A DNA stretch of 64,000 nt. Origin: Dicaeum eximium. Its lineage: Eukaryota; Chordata; Aves; Passeriformes; Dicaeidae. A program made the translations under genes and the position numbers. Where the stretch lies: contig VWZP01005794.1 of assembly GCA_013396995.1 (NCBI GenBank), positions 48,284 through 112,283 on the forward strand, in the 5' to 3' direction. The notes beneath the pieces are model-generated. The model ran no database searches. It had not been told where the DNA came from and worked only from the letters and a program-made list of their open reading frames with translations. Positions 1 to 12,088 of the stretch are shown in pieces; positions within the stretch are counted from its first letter, which is position 1, and each line of letters starts with the position of its first letter.

Positions 1-418
1 CTATTTCATTGCATAGGAAACTATTTGTGGTGATGGCAGCAGTCTGTTTTTGTATGACTTTTTTTCTCCTTTGAAAGGTATTTAAAAGTACCTGCAAGAG
101 CAGCAGTAGAAACCTCATTTGTTCACCAGACAAGAAGTGACAGAGACACATCCCTGCTCCGTTCACACGAAACCAGACCGTATTTCTGCACAGAGTGGTG
201 ACAACAACAGAGATCTACCACAGTGAGAAAAAAGCCTTTCCAGAAATCCAGGATTTCAGGGTGTCTCCAGATATTGCAATGTAGTTTTTAGATGGCTCTG
301 TGTGAAGTTTTTTTAAAATTTTGGATTGTTGGGCTTTTTTAGTTGTGTTGTTGTTTTGTTGGGTTTTTTAACACTCAGCCAGCTCCGTAAGTCAACACAG
401 ACACAGCACCAGCCTTAC

Positions 419-486
419 CTGCTTGGGGGCAATGTGTCCCTTTAAAACAGAGTGAGCTGTTAAAAAGATATCCAATAAAAACATTT
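419..486 (-). CDS. Internal coding exon 6 of an unrecognised gene
   Basis: Seen: on the minus strand the exon follows an acceptor ending CACCTGCCAG and is followed by the strong donor CAG|GTAAGG. It is 68 bp, starting with two bases of a split codon and ending in phase 0. The 22 whole codons are open and read MFLLDIFLTAHSVLKGHIAP then KQ, a hydrophobic, helix-like stretch. The upstream exon at 11894-12088 leaves one base, G, so the junction codon is GAA (Glu) and the frame continues. The next exons must lie left of position 1. Inference: real internal exon; the acceptor is only fair. Further exons that start and end in phase 1 could sit between this one and 11.9 kb. Product not recognised. 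Confidence 0.6.
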
Positions 487-2100
487 CTGGCAGGTGGACA
501 CAATCCACCTCCTTACACCACAAGCTTGTTAGAAGATCCCAGATGATCCAAGCTGATCACCAAGGTGCAGCTATGTGCAACTATGGTTGGACTAATTCCT
601 AAATATTTAAAATGGGCTTGCATCTGATAGTTCCCTAATGAGAATTACTTCTGTATTTCTAATACAGAATTTAACTATGCACTGACATTTCTCAGACAGC
701 CTTCTTCAAAAAAAAGTACATTTCTGAATACTTCTGAAAACATCACCATTGTTTTCATCATGAGGGAATAAATTTGTTTAGAAAACACATTAGAATAATA
801 TCATCTTTTTCTTAAATGAGCTAGAAAGTTTCCAGTATTGATAATACATACTTTAAGGGATAATAAAGGGAAAGAAATGAATAATAGAGAAAGATGAAGA
901 GCAACTGTGCAATTTGGAAAAAATCCATTAAAAATTAACATGGGATAATTCTTCAGCAGATTCTTTCCATGTAGATGATGTCAAATCATCCAACTGGCAG
1001 TACCTGCATTGACTTTTTTCTCCTCCATCCAGGTTGATTAATGATGAAGTGCTAGTTAGTGAGAGTTTAAAATTATAAGGATGTATAAATGTTTAAGTTA
1101 TTCCCTTCTGAAGGATTTCAAGTTTCCCCCTTTTTCCATTTTTATTTAGGTTTTTTAAAACAAAGATGGTCAGGAAAACACTAAAGTTAATTTACAATAG
1201 CCTTGAAAATTTCAAATCTTTTAATCATATAAGCAGTAACTATATTGGGATAATAACCTCCCAGACAAAATAGTTACACATAACACAATTTGAGGGACCA
1301 TCTGTAACACACAATCCTACAAGGAAGAACAGTTACAACTTCTTCTATGGAAATGAATGATGACTCAAGACGATATTTTTTATTTTACCTCTTTAAATGG
1401 GAGTCTCCAAATTACATATTTATTCACATCAGATGCATCTTTAAGAAGTTTGCAAGCTCATAAATCAAGAATTAGTCTTTGTTAATCCTGTGCAAGTGTG
1501 TCAAACCAAACCATTACCATATCTACATCTGGATTTTTGCAGCCTGGGGCCAGAGTCTCCTTGGGCCAAGAAGAGATGGGTTGGTAATAAAGTCAAACAT
1601 TGCTGCAAAGAAAATGGCTGAGCTTGTAACACTGTGACATAAAGAGGATTTTTTGATTGACAAAAGTAATCAGATATTAGAGTTATTAAAGAATGCATGT
1701 AACAGAACACTGAAAAAGTTTTTTCTTCTTCAAAGTTCACAGTTGTGAACTCTTATAATTCTGAAGATGCCTGCTATTCTTTATGGAAGGACAAATTCAC
1801 CTCTTTGCCAAGTAAAATGTCAAAGTTAAAACTTCTATTCTAAATTCCACAACTACATACATTTAAACAATAAAGTGATAAAGGAAAGAAGTCTTTTAAT
1901 TAAAGAGATACATGTTGTCCTCTGGCTCAGAAAATCCTGAAGCAGCAACTGTTGGAGAACATTGTGGGGAACCAGTAAAATACACTTATTTAATTCCAAT
2001 CCTCTTTTTTATAATACTAATAGTCACAATATATTAGTGCAGACAGCAGTACTGAATTTTTTTATTTACCTTGATTTCTGATACTTTATTCAGTTATGTT
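487..2100. other. AT-rich intron, no gene seen
   Basis: Lies between the exon at 419-486 and the inverted repeat at 2101. A 79-codon minus-strand frame at 1501-1740 has no convincing splice sites. A 48-bp exon-like piece near 1000-1050 on the minus strand ends at a GTACTG donor, but its phase is incompatible with the rest of the gene. Nothing else supported. Confidence 0.7.
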
Positions 2101-2132
2101 TACACAAAACCAAGTCCACTTGGTTTTGTGTA
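2101..2132. repeat. Perfect inverted repeat, 15-bp arms, 2-bp loop
   Basis: TACACAAAACCAAGT at 2101-2115 is exactly complementary to 2118-2132, separated by CC. It can form a tight hairpin or cruciform, and lies about 80 bp left of the start of the duplicated block at 2212. Confidence 0.9.
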
Positions 2133-2211
2133 TCCTTTGATATTCAAGCAAAGCATGTTTTCACTTCATTGCCAGGGTATTATTTTTTAGAGTCCTAGCC
2201 ACATTACAGAC

Positions 2212-3848
2212 GACTGCTCCCAGTTCTTAGGGTGTATACACTCAAGCTTAGTTCATTACAGCTTCCCTTCTGACACTTTACATTCCCAGAAGTTCTTGAG
2301 TTCATTGAAAAGAGAAAGTGTAGATTACAGCAGATACTAGAGCACTGAAAGAAGAAAATGAGGAAGTAGTTCTGAGGATTTTCTCATCAGGGTGTTTTCC
2401 TTCAGCTTGTTGAAAAACTGAAACTTCAACAGGAAACTGAGGTCAATAAAGACATTTTACAAGGCCCAAACTTGGGATGGGAAATTATTAAAAAATAAGG
2501 AACAAGAAAGCTCACATTTATTTCCCTCACTATTTCCCACATGTACACTAACTCTTAGATTTAGTTTATTCTTTAGATATGTAGAAAGGCTGTATTACAG
2601 CTCATTTTATTGGAGACAGCACTTACCATTATAACTCAGCCTCAGTTTCGCTACATCAGGAGTGGCAGAATTTTTTCGTCACAGAGAAAAAACTGATTAA
2701 GTACAAATCCTTCTTACTCTTGTTCTCACTCATCATCTGGGGAAGACATTTTTGCTTTTTAACTATGAAACTTTAAAATATCTACATTTCTCAGGAAAAA
2801 GTAATGAAAACTAAGCATAAAACAAAGTGAGACTGAAGAATGGAAAAACCACTGATCAAGGAAAACAAGAAACAGAACACTTTTCAGATGTGAATCTGAC
2901 TACAGGCAGATGGTGGAATTAAAATTTTGCTGTCTTCTGAAAGTTTAATATAAGAGGTAATGATGAAACAAACTATACAGTTAAATGGTGTATGTGTCCC
3001 ATATATGCCCTGGTATATGACTATATGCAATATTTTGATTAGATATCTAAGATTTCTGGCTGTATAAACAGGAACATAAGGCTATATTAATGTTATGCTA
3101 GTACCCAGCTCAATCACTTCTCCTGCTGCAGATTTCTTCAACACGCTTCTCAAAACCCAAATATACCCCTGTTAATCAGTCCTTTAAAAAAATGCAACAA
3201 CACTGAATCTAAAAGGCTATGCCTAAGTTGCAATTATTTCATTATGCTCACTGATGAAGTGATTATGTCATTACTGGAATGTACCTGAAATAAGACCAGA
3301 AAACAAAGAGATATGCTCCTAAGAGTAAAAGCATACGAAATTTAAGGTTTTAAAGCTTTTGCCCCTCTAAACTCATATTTTCTATTCCATAACTAGAAGC
3401 TATTGGTAACAGTCCATTCTCATTTGTGTAAAAAACAATGCAAAGCACAAAAGATTATGGAAAAGTATTTGCTCAGAACATAGTTCAGTACCAAGCTTAC
3501 ATTATAAACATTTCCACTTTTCAAATAATTGTTAGAGGGTAGAGTTGATAGGAAACACAAGTAGACAGTAAGCTTGTGCAACAGCAGAAAACATGGGATT
3601 TGACTCTGAATAACTATGATATGGACAATAGCAGGTTAAGTGATAAACTCCCCAGTGTAAACTGGAGCAGGAGTGGTGTCTCACACAACCTGTTTTGTCA
3701 TCAATGCATTGAAGATTATTTCAAGCAAGGAGTCAAGGTGGACACCAGGAATGCTAACACCCAATTATTATGCTGCAGTTTAATTCAATTTAGTACCATC
3801 AGCCATCTTTAGGTGAAACAAGGCTATTTTATCAAGTTCTTAAACAAG
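2212..3848 (+). repeat. Direct duplication, copy 1 (1637 bp)
   Basis: Matches 4063-5699 at a constant offset of 1851 bp with about seven substitutions (for example 2235/4086, 2644/4495, 2649/4500, 2748/4599, 3084-3085/4935-4936, 3761/5612), about 99.6% identity, and no indels that I could see. The copy ends exactly at a single N (3849). A 78-codon open frame occurs at 3576-3812 and is repeated at 5427-5663; it has no coding features beyond being open. The block is intronic, non-coding DNA relative to the minus-strand gene. Inference: haplotype copy left in the assembly, not a biological tandem duplication. Confidence 0.95.
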
Positions 3849-3849
3849 N
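3849..3849. other. Single-N contig junction
   Basis: One N exactly at the end of duplication copy 1; the sequence after it (3850-4061) does not follow copy 2. It marks a join between contigs. Confidence 0.85.
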
Positions 3850-4061
3850 CATAAGAACACTGGAAAAGGAAGGAATCTGTCAATCAGCAGCAAACAACCC
3901 CTCCAAAACCCAGAAAAACATTGCTAGAGGAACTGGAGACAAGAGAACTGTTTTTGTCACAAACAGAAGTTACAGACATTATACATGCAGCCCACTCAGT
4001 CTGAACAGAGAGAAGGGGTTTTTTTGTTTGTTTGTGGGATTTGGATTGGTTGGGTTTTTTA
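3850..4061 (+). other. Displaced 212-bp contig fragment between two single Ns
   Basis: The last 68 bp (3994-4061) are identical to 5960-6027. The fragment therefore probably belongs just left of 5960, where the assembly again has a single N (5959) after a TA repeat. Its first 144 bp are unique in the window. No coding signal. Confidence 0.8.
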
Positions 4062-4062
4062 N
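4062..4062. other. Single-N contig junction
   Basis: One N immediately before duplication copy 2 starts at 4063. Confidence 0.85.
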
Positions 4063-5699
4063 GACTGCTCCCAGTTCTTAGGGTGCATACACTCAAGCTT
4101 AGTTCATTACAGCTTCCCTTCTGACACTTTACATTCCCAGAAGTTCTTGAGTTCATTGAAAAGAGAAAGTGTAGATTACAGCAGATACTAGAGCACTGAA
4201 AGAAGAAAATGAGGAAGTAGTTCTGAGGATTTTCTCATCAGGGTGTTTTCCTTCAGCTTGTTGAAAAACTGAAACTTCAACAGGAAACTGAGGTCAATAA
4301 AGACATTTTACAAGGCCCAAACTTGGGATGGGAAATTATTAAAAAATAAGGAACAAGAAAGCTCACATTTATTTCCCTCACTATTTCCCACATGTACACT
4401 AACTCTTAGATTTAGTTTATTCTTTAGATATGTAGAAAGGCTGTATTACAGCTCATTTTATTGGAGACAGCACTTACCATTATAACTCAGCCTCGGTTTT
4501 GCTACATCAGGAGTGGCAGAATTTTTTCGTCACAGAGAAAAAACTGATTAAGTACAAATCCTTCTTACTCTTGTTCTCACTCATCATCTGGGGAAGACGT
4601 TTTTGCTTTTTAACTATGAAACTTTAAAATATCTACATTTCTCAGGAAAAAGTAATGAAAACTAAGCATAAAACAAAGTGAGACTGAAGAATGGAAAAAC
4701 CACTGATCAAGGAAAACAAGAAACAGAACACTTTTCAGATGTGAATCTGACTACAGGCAGATGGTGGAATTAAAATTTTGCTGTCTTCTGAAAGTTTAAT
4801 ATAAGAGGTAATGATGAAACAAACTATACAGTTAAATGGTGTATGTGTCCCATATATGCCCTGGTATATGACTATATGCAATATTTTGATTAGATATCTA
4901 AGATTTCTGGCTGTATAAACAGGAACATAAGGCTTCATTAATGTTATGCTAGTACCCAGCTCAATCACTTCTCCTGCTGCAGATTTCTTCAACACGCTTC
5001 TCAAAACCCAAATATACCCCTGTTAATCAGTCCTTTAAAAAAATGCAACAACACTGAATCTAAAAGGCTATGCCTAAGTTGCAATTATTTCATTATGCTC
5101 ACTGATGAAGTGATTATGTCATTACTGGAATGTACCTGAAATAAGACCAGAAAACAAAGAGATATGCTCCTAAGAGTAAAAGCATACGAAATTTAAGGTT
5201 TTAAAGCTTTTGCCCCTCTAAACTCATATTTTCTATTCCATAACTAGAAGCTATTGGTAACAGTCCATTCTCATTTGTGTAAAAAACAATGCAAAGCACA
5301 AAAGATTATGGAAAAGTATTTGCTCAGAACATAGTTCAGTACCAAGCTTACATTATAAACATTTCCACTTTTCAAATAATTGTTAGAGGGTAGAGTTGAT
5401 AGGAAACACAAGTAGACAGTAAGCTTGTGCAACAGCAGAAAACATGGGATTTGACTCTGAATAACTATGATATGGACAATAGCAGGTTAAGTGATAAACT
5501 CCCCAGTGTAAACTGGAGCAGGAGTGGTGTCTCACACAACCTGTTTTGTCATCAATGCATTGAAGATTATTTCAAGCAAGGAGTCAAGGTGGACACCAGG
5601 AATGCTAACACACAATTATTATGCTGCAGTTTAATTCAATTTAGTACCATCAGCCATCTTTAGGTGAAACAAGGCTATTTTATCAAGTTCTTAAACAAG
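4063..5699 (+). repeat. Direct duplication, copy 2 (1637 bp)
   Basis: Second copy of the 2212-3848 block at about 99.6% identity. Unlike copy 1 it runs on without interruption into unique sequence up to a TA microsatellite and a single N at 5959, so this copy is in its natural right-hand context, while copy 1 is in its natural left-hand context. That is the pattern expected from two overlapping contigs placed end to end without merging. Confidence 0.95.
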
Positions 5700-5934
5700 C
5701 CATTTTTCCCTTTCCTTCACCAAGATTATTCGTTTTCCTGCAGGTGACTAGTTTAGGTTTAGAGCTTGTTAACACTTAAAGCTAAAGCTGGCATTTTCTA
5801 CTCTACATAGGCAACCACTACACACTGTTAGATGAGCTGCTTGGTAAATTCCTTTGAGGTCTCACAGGGGCCAGCAGCTCTCCCTATGACAGCTAAGCTG
5901 TTTGAAATGAGTATGTAAAAAATAAGAATGAGTT

Positions 5935-5958
5935 TATATATATATATATATATATATA
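5935..5958. repeat. (TA)n microsatellite ending at a single N
   Basis: About 12 TA units directly followed by N at 5959. The repeat probably stopped the assembly here, so its true length is unknown. Confidence 0.9.
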
Positions 5959-6027
5959 NACTCAGTCTGAACAGAGAGAAGGGGTTTTTTTGTTTGTTTG
6001 TGGGATTTGGATTGGTTGGGTTTTTTA

Positions 6028-7171
6028 AGGTGGGTTTTGGAGTCCCCTAAACCCCAGATTTCTATGTTCCCCTAAAGCATGTAGCTACACTGACTTGTAA
6101 AACTGGCTGGGCACCATTTTTACCACAGCCACCAGGGGCTGGTATCTTCAGCCAAGTACTCTACTCCTGGATACATCTATCCCATTTGCACAACATAACA
6201 GCACTCTAATATACCATGTAATGGGAGAATTTTTAAGCCCTTGAGAAAAGACTATAAGAGTGTGTGACAACACTTTATTGTATAATAATTATAATCTCCA
6301 TTGCTCTTTAGCTTATTCACAATAGACAGCTTTTCAAAGTAATTAACTAAAGCAAAGCTGAATTGTTTAACAAGTCTCTAAAGTTGTTTATTGCATTAAG
6401 TACTGCTAGAATTTAATTTCTCAACCATAAGCACTTCATCAATTTGATCAACTAAAAGGCGGGGTAGTTCATGCATATTTTTAGACAAGTTTTGTCTTCT
6501 AGGCATTTCTGTCACTAGTTGAAGTTTTCTACAGTAAAATGGATACAGGAAGACAGGATTAGTATGAAGAAGGACACAGTCCTGGTGTCCTAGTGATGAT
6601 TTAAATGCAGTACACTATCAGCATCAATAACTTCAGCGGAACAAATAAGAAAGAGAACACAAAATAATCACACAGCTGTACTGAATTTTGACATGAATTC
6701 TTCATATAGGATAACAGTATTGGGATATGTCATATTTGGTAAGACATTCACATTTTTATTTAATAAATAAGGAGTATGCTTTTATATAGCATAACATGGA
6801 TTCCAGCTTTTTTAGAAAACTAAAACTTATTACTAGCAACAGCTTAGTAACATTCCTCACGATTTCTTAACTTAAACTTTCCTTCTCCTTCATTTATTTA
6901 AGTATCTCCACAAGATCCAAAACTCTGGCTAGGCCCTCTGCATTTCAAATTCCTTTTTCAGAATTAGGGAAAAAGCAAAAATCAAGAGTGGCATGCTTTA
7001 TACTGACATATATTTCAGTTGAATGCAATTATCCTTCTTCAGCAACTCTGAAATTTTCATTTTTATAAGGAAGATGCTAAATACGGATCAGTTAATCCCA
7101 AATCTTATAAAAAGTATTTATAATTCTGACCAAGAAAATGGTCAGAGACTAAGGAGGCCATTTCCTCATAC
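6028..7171. other. AT-rich intron, no gene seen
   Basis: Unique sequence between the contig junction and the CR1 at 7172. No frame with splice sites in the right phase, no structured RNA recognised. Confidence 0.7.
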
Positions 7172-7533
7172 TAGGAAAGGCTGAGGGAGCTGGGCCTGTT
7201 CAGCCCCAAGAAAAGATGACTGAGAGGGGACCTCATCGATGAGTGTAAGTATCTAAAGCATGGGGTGTCAAGAGAACATTTCCATGCTCTTTTTGGCGGT
7301 GCCAAGCAATAGGAGAAGAGGCAACGGGCAGAAACCAATGCACAGGGAGTTCCACCTGAAGATGAGGAAGAACTTCTTTACTGTGTGGGTGACTGAGCAC
7401 TGGAACAGACTGGCCCAAGAGGCTGTGAAATCCTGTGCCATGTGCTCTGGGATGACCCTGCTTGAGCAGGGAGGTTGGACCAGATGACCCATTGTGGTCC
7501 CTTCCAAGCTGACCCCATTCTGTGATTCTGTGA
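7172..7533 (+). mobile_element. CR1 LINE 3' fragment
   Basis: Seen: starts with GGCTGAGGGAGCTGGGCCTG, runs through the conserved GGTTGGACCAGATGACC and GGTCCCTTCCAAGCTGACC segments and ends in two copies of the 8-bp unit ATTCTGTG at 7517-7533. Known: this is the 3' end of CR1, the dominant avian non-LTR retrotransposon, which ends in short direct repeats rather than a poly(A) tail. 5'-truncated to about 360 bp, as most copies are. Inserted antisense to the minus-strand gene. Open frames inside it are decayed remnants. Confidence 0.95.
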
Positions 7534-10329
7534 AAAAGCCAATTCTACAATTAGCAAATCTCTAGTTAGAAGCATGCCTGTCTCTTTTGAATATATACTA
7601 CAAAGCTATTAGAAATAATTTCTGAGGTTTTAAAATATCAACAAAAAAAGTAACAAAATCCCAGAACTGCAGACCTCACACGAAACATTTTTCATTACAT
7701 TAATCCTTGTTGCAGATAGATCTGGCCCTAACAACAGTCAAAAACCAACAAAACCAATTCTTGGGACAGCGTTTAGCCAAAGCCCATAATCATGTGAGTA
7801 ATTTATATTTTGAAATGCTTGGTCTTTTGCTGGATACCTTTTTTTTTTTGGGGTACAGCAAGTTTTAAGCATTTTTAAAACAGCATTTGGAAGCATATTC
7901 ACAAAATATCCTTCGTTTGGGGAAAATGTTCTCTTATTTTAAGAGATTTCAACTCTCCATTTGCTCTCTTTTAATGCTTTGCCTGCCACAAGAATCAGGT
8001 TCATTACATGTGTGCAACTTTTAAATGGTTTTAGGTAATAAAGATGGTAATCTAGACCCTCTTTAATTTTATGCTGAAGTAGGAAAAAATCTTTTCTTAC
8101 ATCTTTAGAAATTAAGAACTATAGCTCTTGCAATGGATTAATCAAGTTCCTCAAGGGGAGAAATATTTAGAAAGCCTTCTCTAATTGTCCTGGGGGATAG
8201 GAATCCCTGCTTTGGTTACATTCATTTTCTCACTAAGTATTTTGGCACAAAAGGGGAAAAAAAAATTCTGATTTAGGACAACTATAATCCAAAGGGAAGG
8301 TATATCTTACTATCTATGCCCTAGAACTAAAATTCTGGACACAGGCAAGTGCTTTGCTTTGGTTTGGGTTTGTCATTTGTTGGTTTGTTTGTCTTTTTGG
8401 TTTGCTGGTTTTTTTGAGCTGTTTTTGGTTTGTTTTTGTTTTTTTTTTTTTGGTGTGTGCATGTGGGTTTTTTTTGCTTTGGTTGGTTTGTTTTTAAAAA
8501 ATCCCAAATTTCTCTTTTCAAGTAAAAAGATATGATTACTCTTCTGTTTTGGGGTCTAGGAGAAGCATGACACCTCCACATGTTTTCTCCATGCCTAACA
8601 GAACTACCACCTTCCTGAAGAAAACACAAATGCCATTCAGAAGGCCTCTCTATGGTTACAAAGGACAGCCTCCCTCAGAATTTGCCTTCCACCTCCAGCT
8701 ATTCCAGGTCTTATTGTAAGCTTCGGTTCCAGAACTATGCAAGGAGCTTTATGGGATAACCCTTTCTGATAATAAGTTGTTAATTATCCAAAACTAAATG
8801 AGAACCAATCATTAGCATAGGTCTTGATGTTCCATCTTCTTAAGCATCCGAACTTCAGTCTGGTTTCAAAAAAGGCATGTAAATGCAAATATTTACAGGA
8901 TATAAAAGTATAATTTTAAAAGCCTGCATCTGGAAGGACAATAGAGACATGCCCATAAAATTTAAAGGCAATGCTGCAAACTGCATTCCAATAAAGATCA
9001 GAATCTCGCAGGGGGAAGATCATGGTGGTTTAGCTCAGACAAATTGGTAATGGTATTTTCACAATATAAGAGTAATTGTTAAAGGCAAATAGGACATTGT
9101 GATGAGTTTTATAGTAAAATCTGTTATTTATGCTAGAAAATATTTAAGACTAAGTCAGTTTCTTTTAAAAGAAATCCTCAACTTTTCATTGACACTAGAT
9201 CATTTTTACTAGTATTTGGTAGGACTGAAATAATCACTTTCAAACTAGGAAAGAGTTAGTATCTACAAAAAAAAATCCCTCATTTTCCACTGTTTCTTTC
9301 AATTTGCCATCTTTGACTACTGCTATTTAAATCATCAGCTGTCTTGTAGTTATGCCCATAATCTTTGGTCTGTAAGTAAGAAGTCACTTAAAACATTTTA
9401 TGATCAAAAACTTCTATTAATGCTTTTATGTTTTTCCTTCACCAAGGCCACAGAGTTTATAGCTCAAACCTTCTACCTATCTCTAAACATGTTCAGTGTC
9501 CAACGCTATAAAATCACCACATGTAAATGCAAGAGCTCGTTAAATTTAAATAAAATCACAGCCAGAAAAGAATGGTTGTGTGTTGGTTTCCCAGATGGGT
9601 AATTGATTTATCTTTTTTTCTTATGAGTTTATCACTTCAAGGCTTCTTTTTTTTAAGTACTTCTATGTTGAACTTGAAACAAGGCAGAACCCTTTCTGTA
9701 CTATTGTGGCTTTTGCATGCCTCCAACAGAAAACAAACTCAGTTAGTTTGCTGTTAATTTCAAAAACAGCCTTGTTGCCCTGGTGTGAAAATCCTAAATA
9801 TAAACCTGTTCTTTTTACTCCATGCTTCCTATCCCATAAGCTATATTTTCCCTGTATTAGGATTCTGAAGAAAAAGCTTTTTTTTCATTACCTTTAGGAA
9901 TACTGCGTTAGGAATCAGGTATAAACAAATCAGAGGAGTTATAAATCACAAGGTAAAATAAATTCTCCCCCTCACCTCCCACTTCAGTGAGAATTTTGCC
10001 CTAATTTATAAGGAATGGTATAGATTCACTACAAATGAAGATAGTTCTAGCTTAAGAAATTACTCCATAGTTGTGTATAATTAGCACACCTCTATCATAG
10101 AGCAAATAAAGAGCCTGTTACCTATTTTGAAAGGACAATTAGTTCCCAAAGCTACCACATATCATTGTACAGAGTAAGTTTAATGCTTTAGCAACCTTTT
10201 GAAAATATGCTTTTCATTATTGACTACACAAAAGAAGCACCAGAAGTACTAATCTTGAAAACCAAATTGATTATAAACCATATAGGACTACAGAAGTTGA
10301 AATTTCCATGCAACCTTCTATTACAGTAA
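7534..10329. other. AT-rich intron with T/G-rich tract, no gene seen
   Basis: A T- and G-rich low-complexity stretch occupies about 8350-8500 and produces a 100-codon Lys/Asn/Gln-rich minus-strand frame that is not a gene. A 75-bp exon-like piece at about 8537-8611 on the minus strand has a fine acceptor (TTTTCTTCAG) but phase 0-0, which cannot be spliced between the neighbouring phase-1 exons. Nothing else supported. Confidence 0.65.
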
Positions 10330-10605
10330 TGGTACACTGGTTTTGGCTGGGGTAGAGTTAATTTTCTTCCCAGTGGCTGATATGGGGCTGTGTTCTGGAT
10401 TTGTGCTGAGCACGGGTTTGATAATCCAGAGATGTTTTTGTTACACTGTGCAGGGCTTGCACAGAGCCAAGGCCTTTCCTGCTTTTCATACTGCCACTGC
10501 TGGTGAGGAAATTGGGGGTGAGTGGAAGGAGACGCAGCTGGGAGGAGACATGGCTGGGACAGGTGACCCAAACTGACCAGAGGGATATTTCAGACCAATT
10601 GATGC
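10330..10605 (+). mobile_element. Partial endogenous-retrovirus LTR (5' half)
   Basis: Seen: shares the characteristic start CTGGTTTTGGCTGGGGTAGA and the following blocks (ATGGGGCTGTG, TTTGTGCTGA, AACTGACCAGAGGGATAT) with the LTR at 23260-23764 and the reverse LTR at 13499-14075. After about 10605, where the family has its TATA box, similarity stops and different GC-richer sequence follows to about 10870; this could be another part of a related, longer LTR or an unrelated repeat. The retroviral class is not determined. No viral coding sequence nearby. Confidence 0.8.
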
Positions 10606-11893
10606 ACACTCTGATACACAGACTTGACATACTGGCTTGACCTCAGACCTGTCTTGTCACTATTACCTTGCCCAGTGTCACTGGACTGTTGGTTGAACCT
10701 GGTTACTGTTAACAGACGTTCTGCTCTTCTTTGCCAGGCACTGTGGGACTGCTTCCACAGTGATGACACAGCTCCTGTGCCTACCTAGTCCCAGCTAGCC
10801 TTCCTTCACCTTCCCTTTGCTGCTCTCCCAGACACGTCTGAGCTCACTCAGGCATCCTGCCACATTTGCTTAGTTTTCTGCATGTCAAAATAAGCCATTC
10901 TTGTGCTTTGAGAGGTTATTCTTGAACCAGCTCTTCAGAGCTCCTTTGCAATTCAGACCAAACCTCTCATTAATCCTACCAAGCAGATCCCTGAACAAGG
11001 CAAACATCTGTTATTATGTAGCACACAGTTCTAACCCTACTAATCATTCTGCTCACTTCTTTCAGGACATTACCCTCCTGCCCCAGACCACATCCACCAC
11101 CAGTTCTTCCCTGTGAGCAAGCAAAGGATAGCTGACCATCTTCCCTGGAGAAAGCTTTTTAGACTCTTGTGAAACATACCTTGCTATTTCAAGCCAGTTT
11201 AACAGCCTTATAGTTATGGGAAAATCTGGTTTTAGATGAACACAAAGCAACTCACAGTCATTCTATACTTGTACACAGAGCCTTTTACCCACAAGTAATG
11301 CCACATATACCTCATTTTCCAGCTCCATCTTCTGGCATGCCATTCACATTCTACAACTTACTTGAAAAAAAAAACAAAGGACTTTTACTTACCTATTCAA
11401 ATATTCATGTGCCATGTTCATTGCATAAACACACACAACATAATGCTCTTGTCCAAGGGACTAACATAGTCTCTGAATTAATATTTGCCTTCTGTTGGAT
11501 TTGTGTTCCCCATGGAGTTTCTGTTGCAGCATGAGGGCAGGATCATGTATTCCCACCAATTTTCATCTGCATCTCTAACAGCTGAGCAGAGCTATATCAG
11601 TAGAAGTCATTTTATCACTATTTGAGAGACATTATATCAAAGACAGTTACAGCTTACACTGAACTTTCATATTTGCTACTGCTAAATGCTGCATCCAAGC
11701 ATATACACCAAGACTTTTTTATTTCTTGACTTTCATAGGACCTCAAGTATTCCAGGTATTAAGTACCACCAGCACTAGTACTCAAATTCATCTGTTGGTA
11801 TCAATAGATGAAAAAATGACATACTATACTGTTCTGAAATAAAGGAGCTATATTTAAAAGCATATCATCAGAAAAATGACAACACAGTCTCAC
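10606..11893. other. Sequence right of the LTR fragment, no gene seen
   Basis: 10606-10870 is GC-richer than its surroundings (repeated CACTGGACTG and CCTGTGCC type words) and is probably repeat-derived. 10870-11893 is AT-rich intron. No exon supported until the coding exon at 11894. Confidence 0.5.
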
Positions 11894-12088
11894 CTTGAAA
11901 TGATTTGCAGGGTGTATTAGTTGATGTGCTAGCATCTGCTGATGAAATCTGAACATTATCCAAATTCTTTTCTTTAGATTCTGATCCAAGATTTTCAAGA
12001 ACCATCTCCTCTTCTCTACTTGAAGTATGAACAAGAGAAGATGATGAAGTTTCACCATAGAGTCGTTTCAGTAATTTCGCCAAGAACA
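11894..12088 (-). CDS. Coding exon 5 of an unrecognised gene
   Basis: Seen: the largest and best supported exon of the minus-strand gene. The acceptor has a pyrimidine-rich tract and ends TTACCCTGCAG; the donor is CAAG|GTGAGA. It is 195 bp, with two bases completing a split codon, 64 whole codons and one leftover G. It begins FLAKLLKRLYGE, a basic amphipathic segment, and then turns into a Ser/Glu/Asp/Asn-rich stretch (about residues 14-64 of the exon) typical of a disordered linker. No stop codons interrupt it. Inference: the mix of a helical N-terminal part and a low-complexity acidic tail suggests a nuclear or scaffold type protein, but I do not recognise the family and assign no function. 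Confidence 0.75.

Noticed and set aside
3576..5663. Two identical 78-codon plus-strand frames (3576-3812 and 5427-5663), apparently a duplicated gene
   Set aside because: They are the same sequence in a probable assembly duplicate; no family resemblance and no splice or promoter signals.
8537..8611. 75-bp minus-strand exon candidate with an excellent acceptor
   Set aside because: Phase 0-0 does not fit between the phase-1 ends of the exons at 11894-12088 and 419-486; in the needed phase it hits a stop.
8327..8629. 100-codon Lys/Gln/Asn-rich minus-strand frame
   Set aside because: Most of it is the complement of a T/G-rich low-complexity tract.
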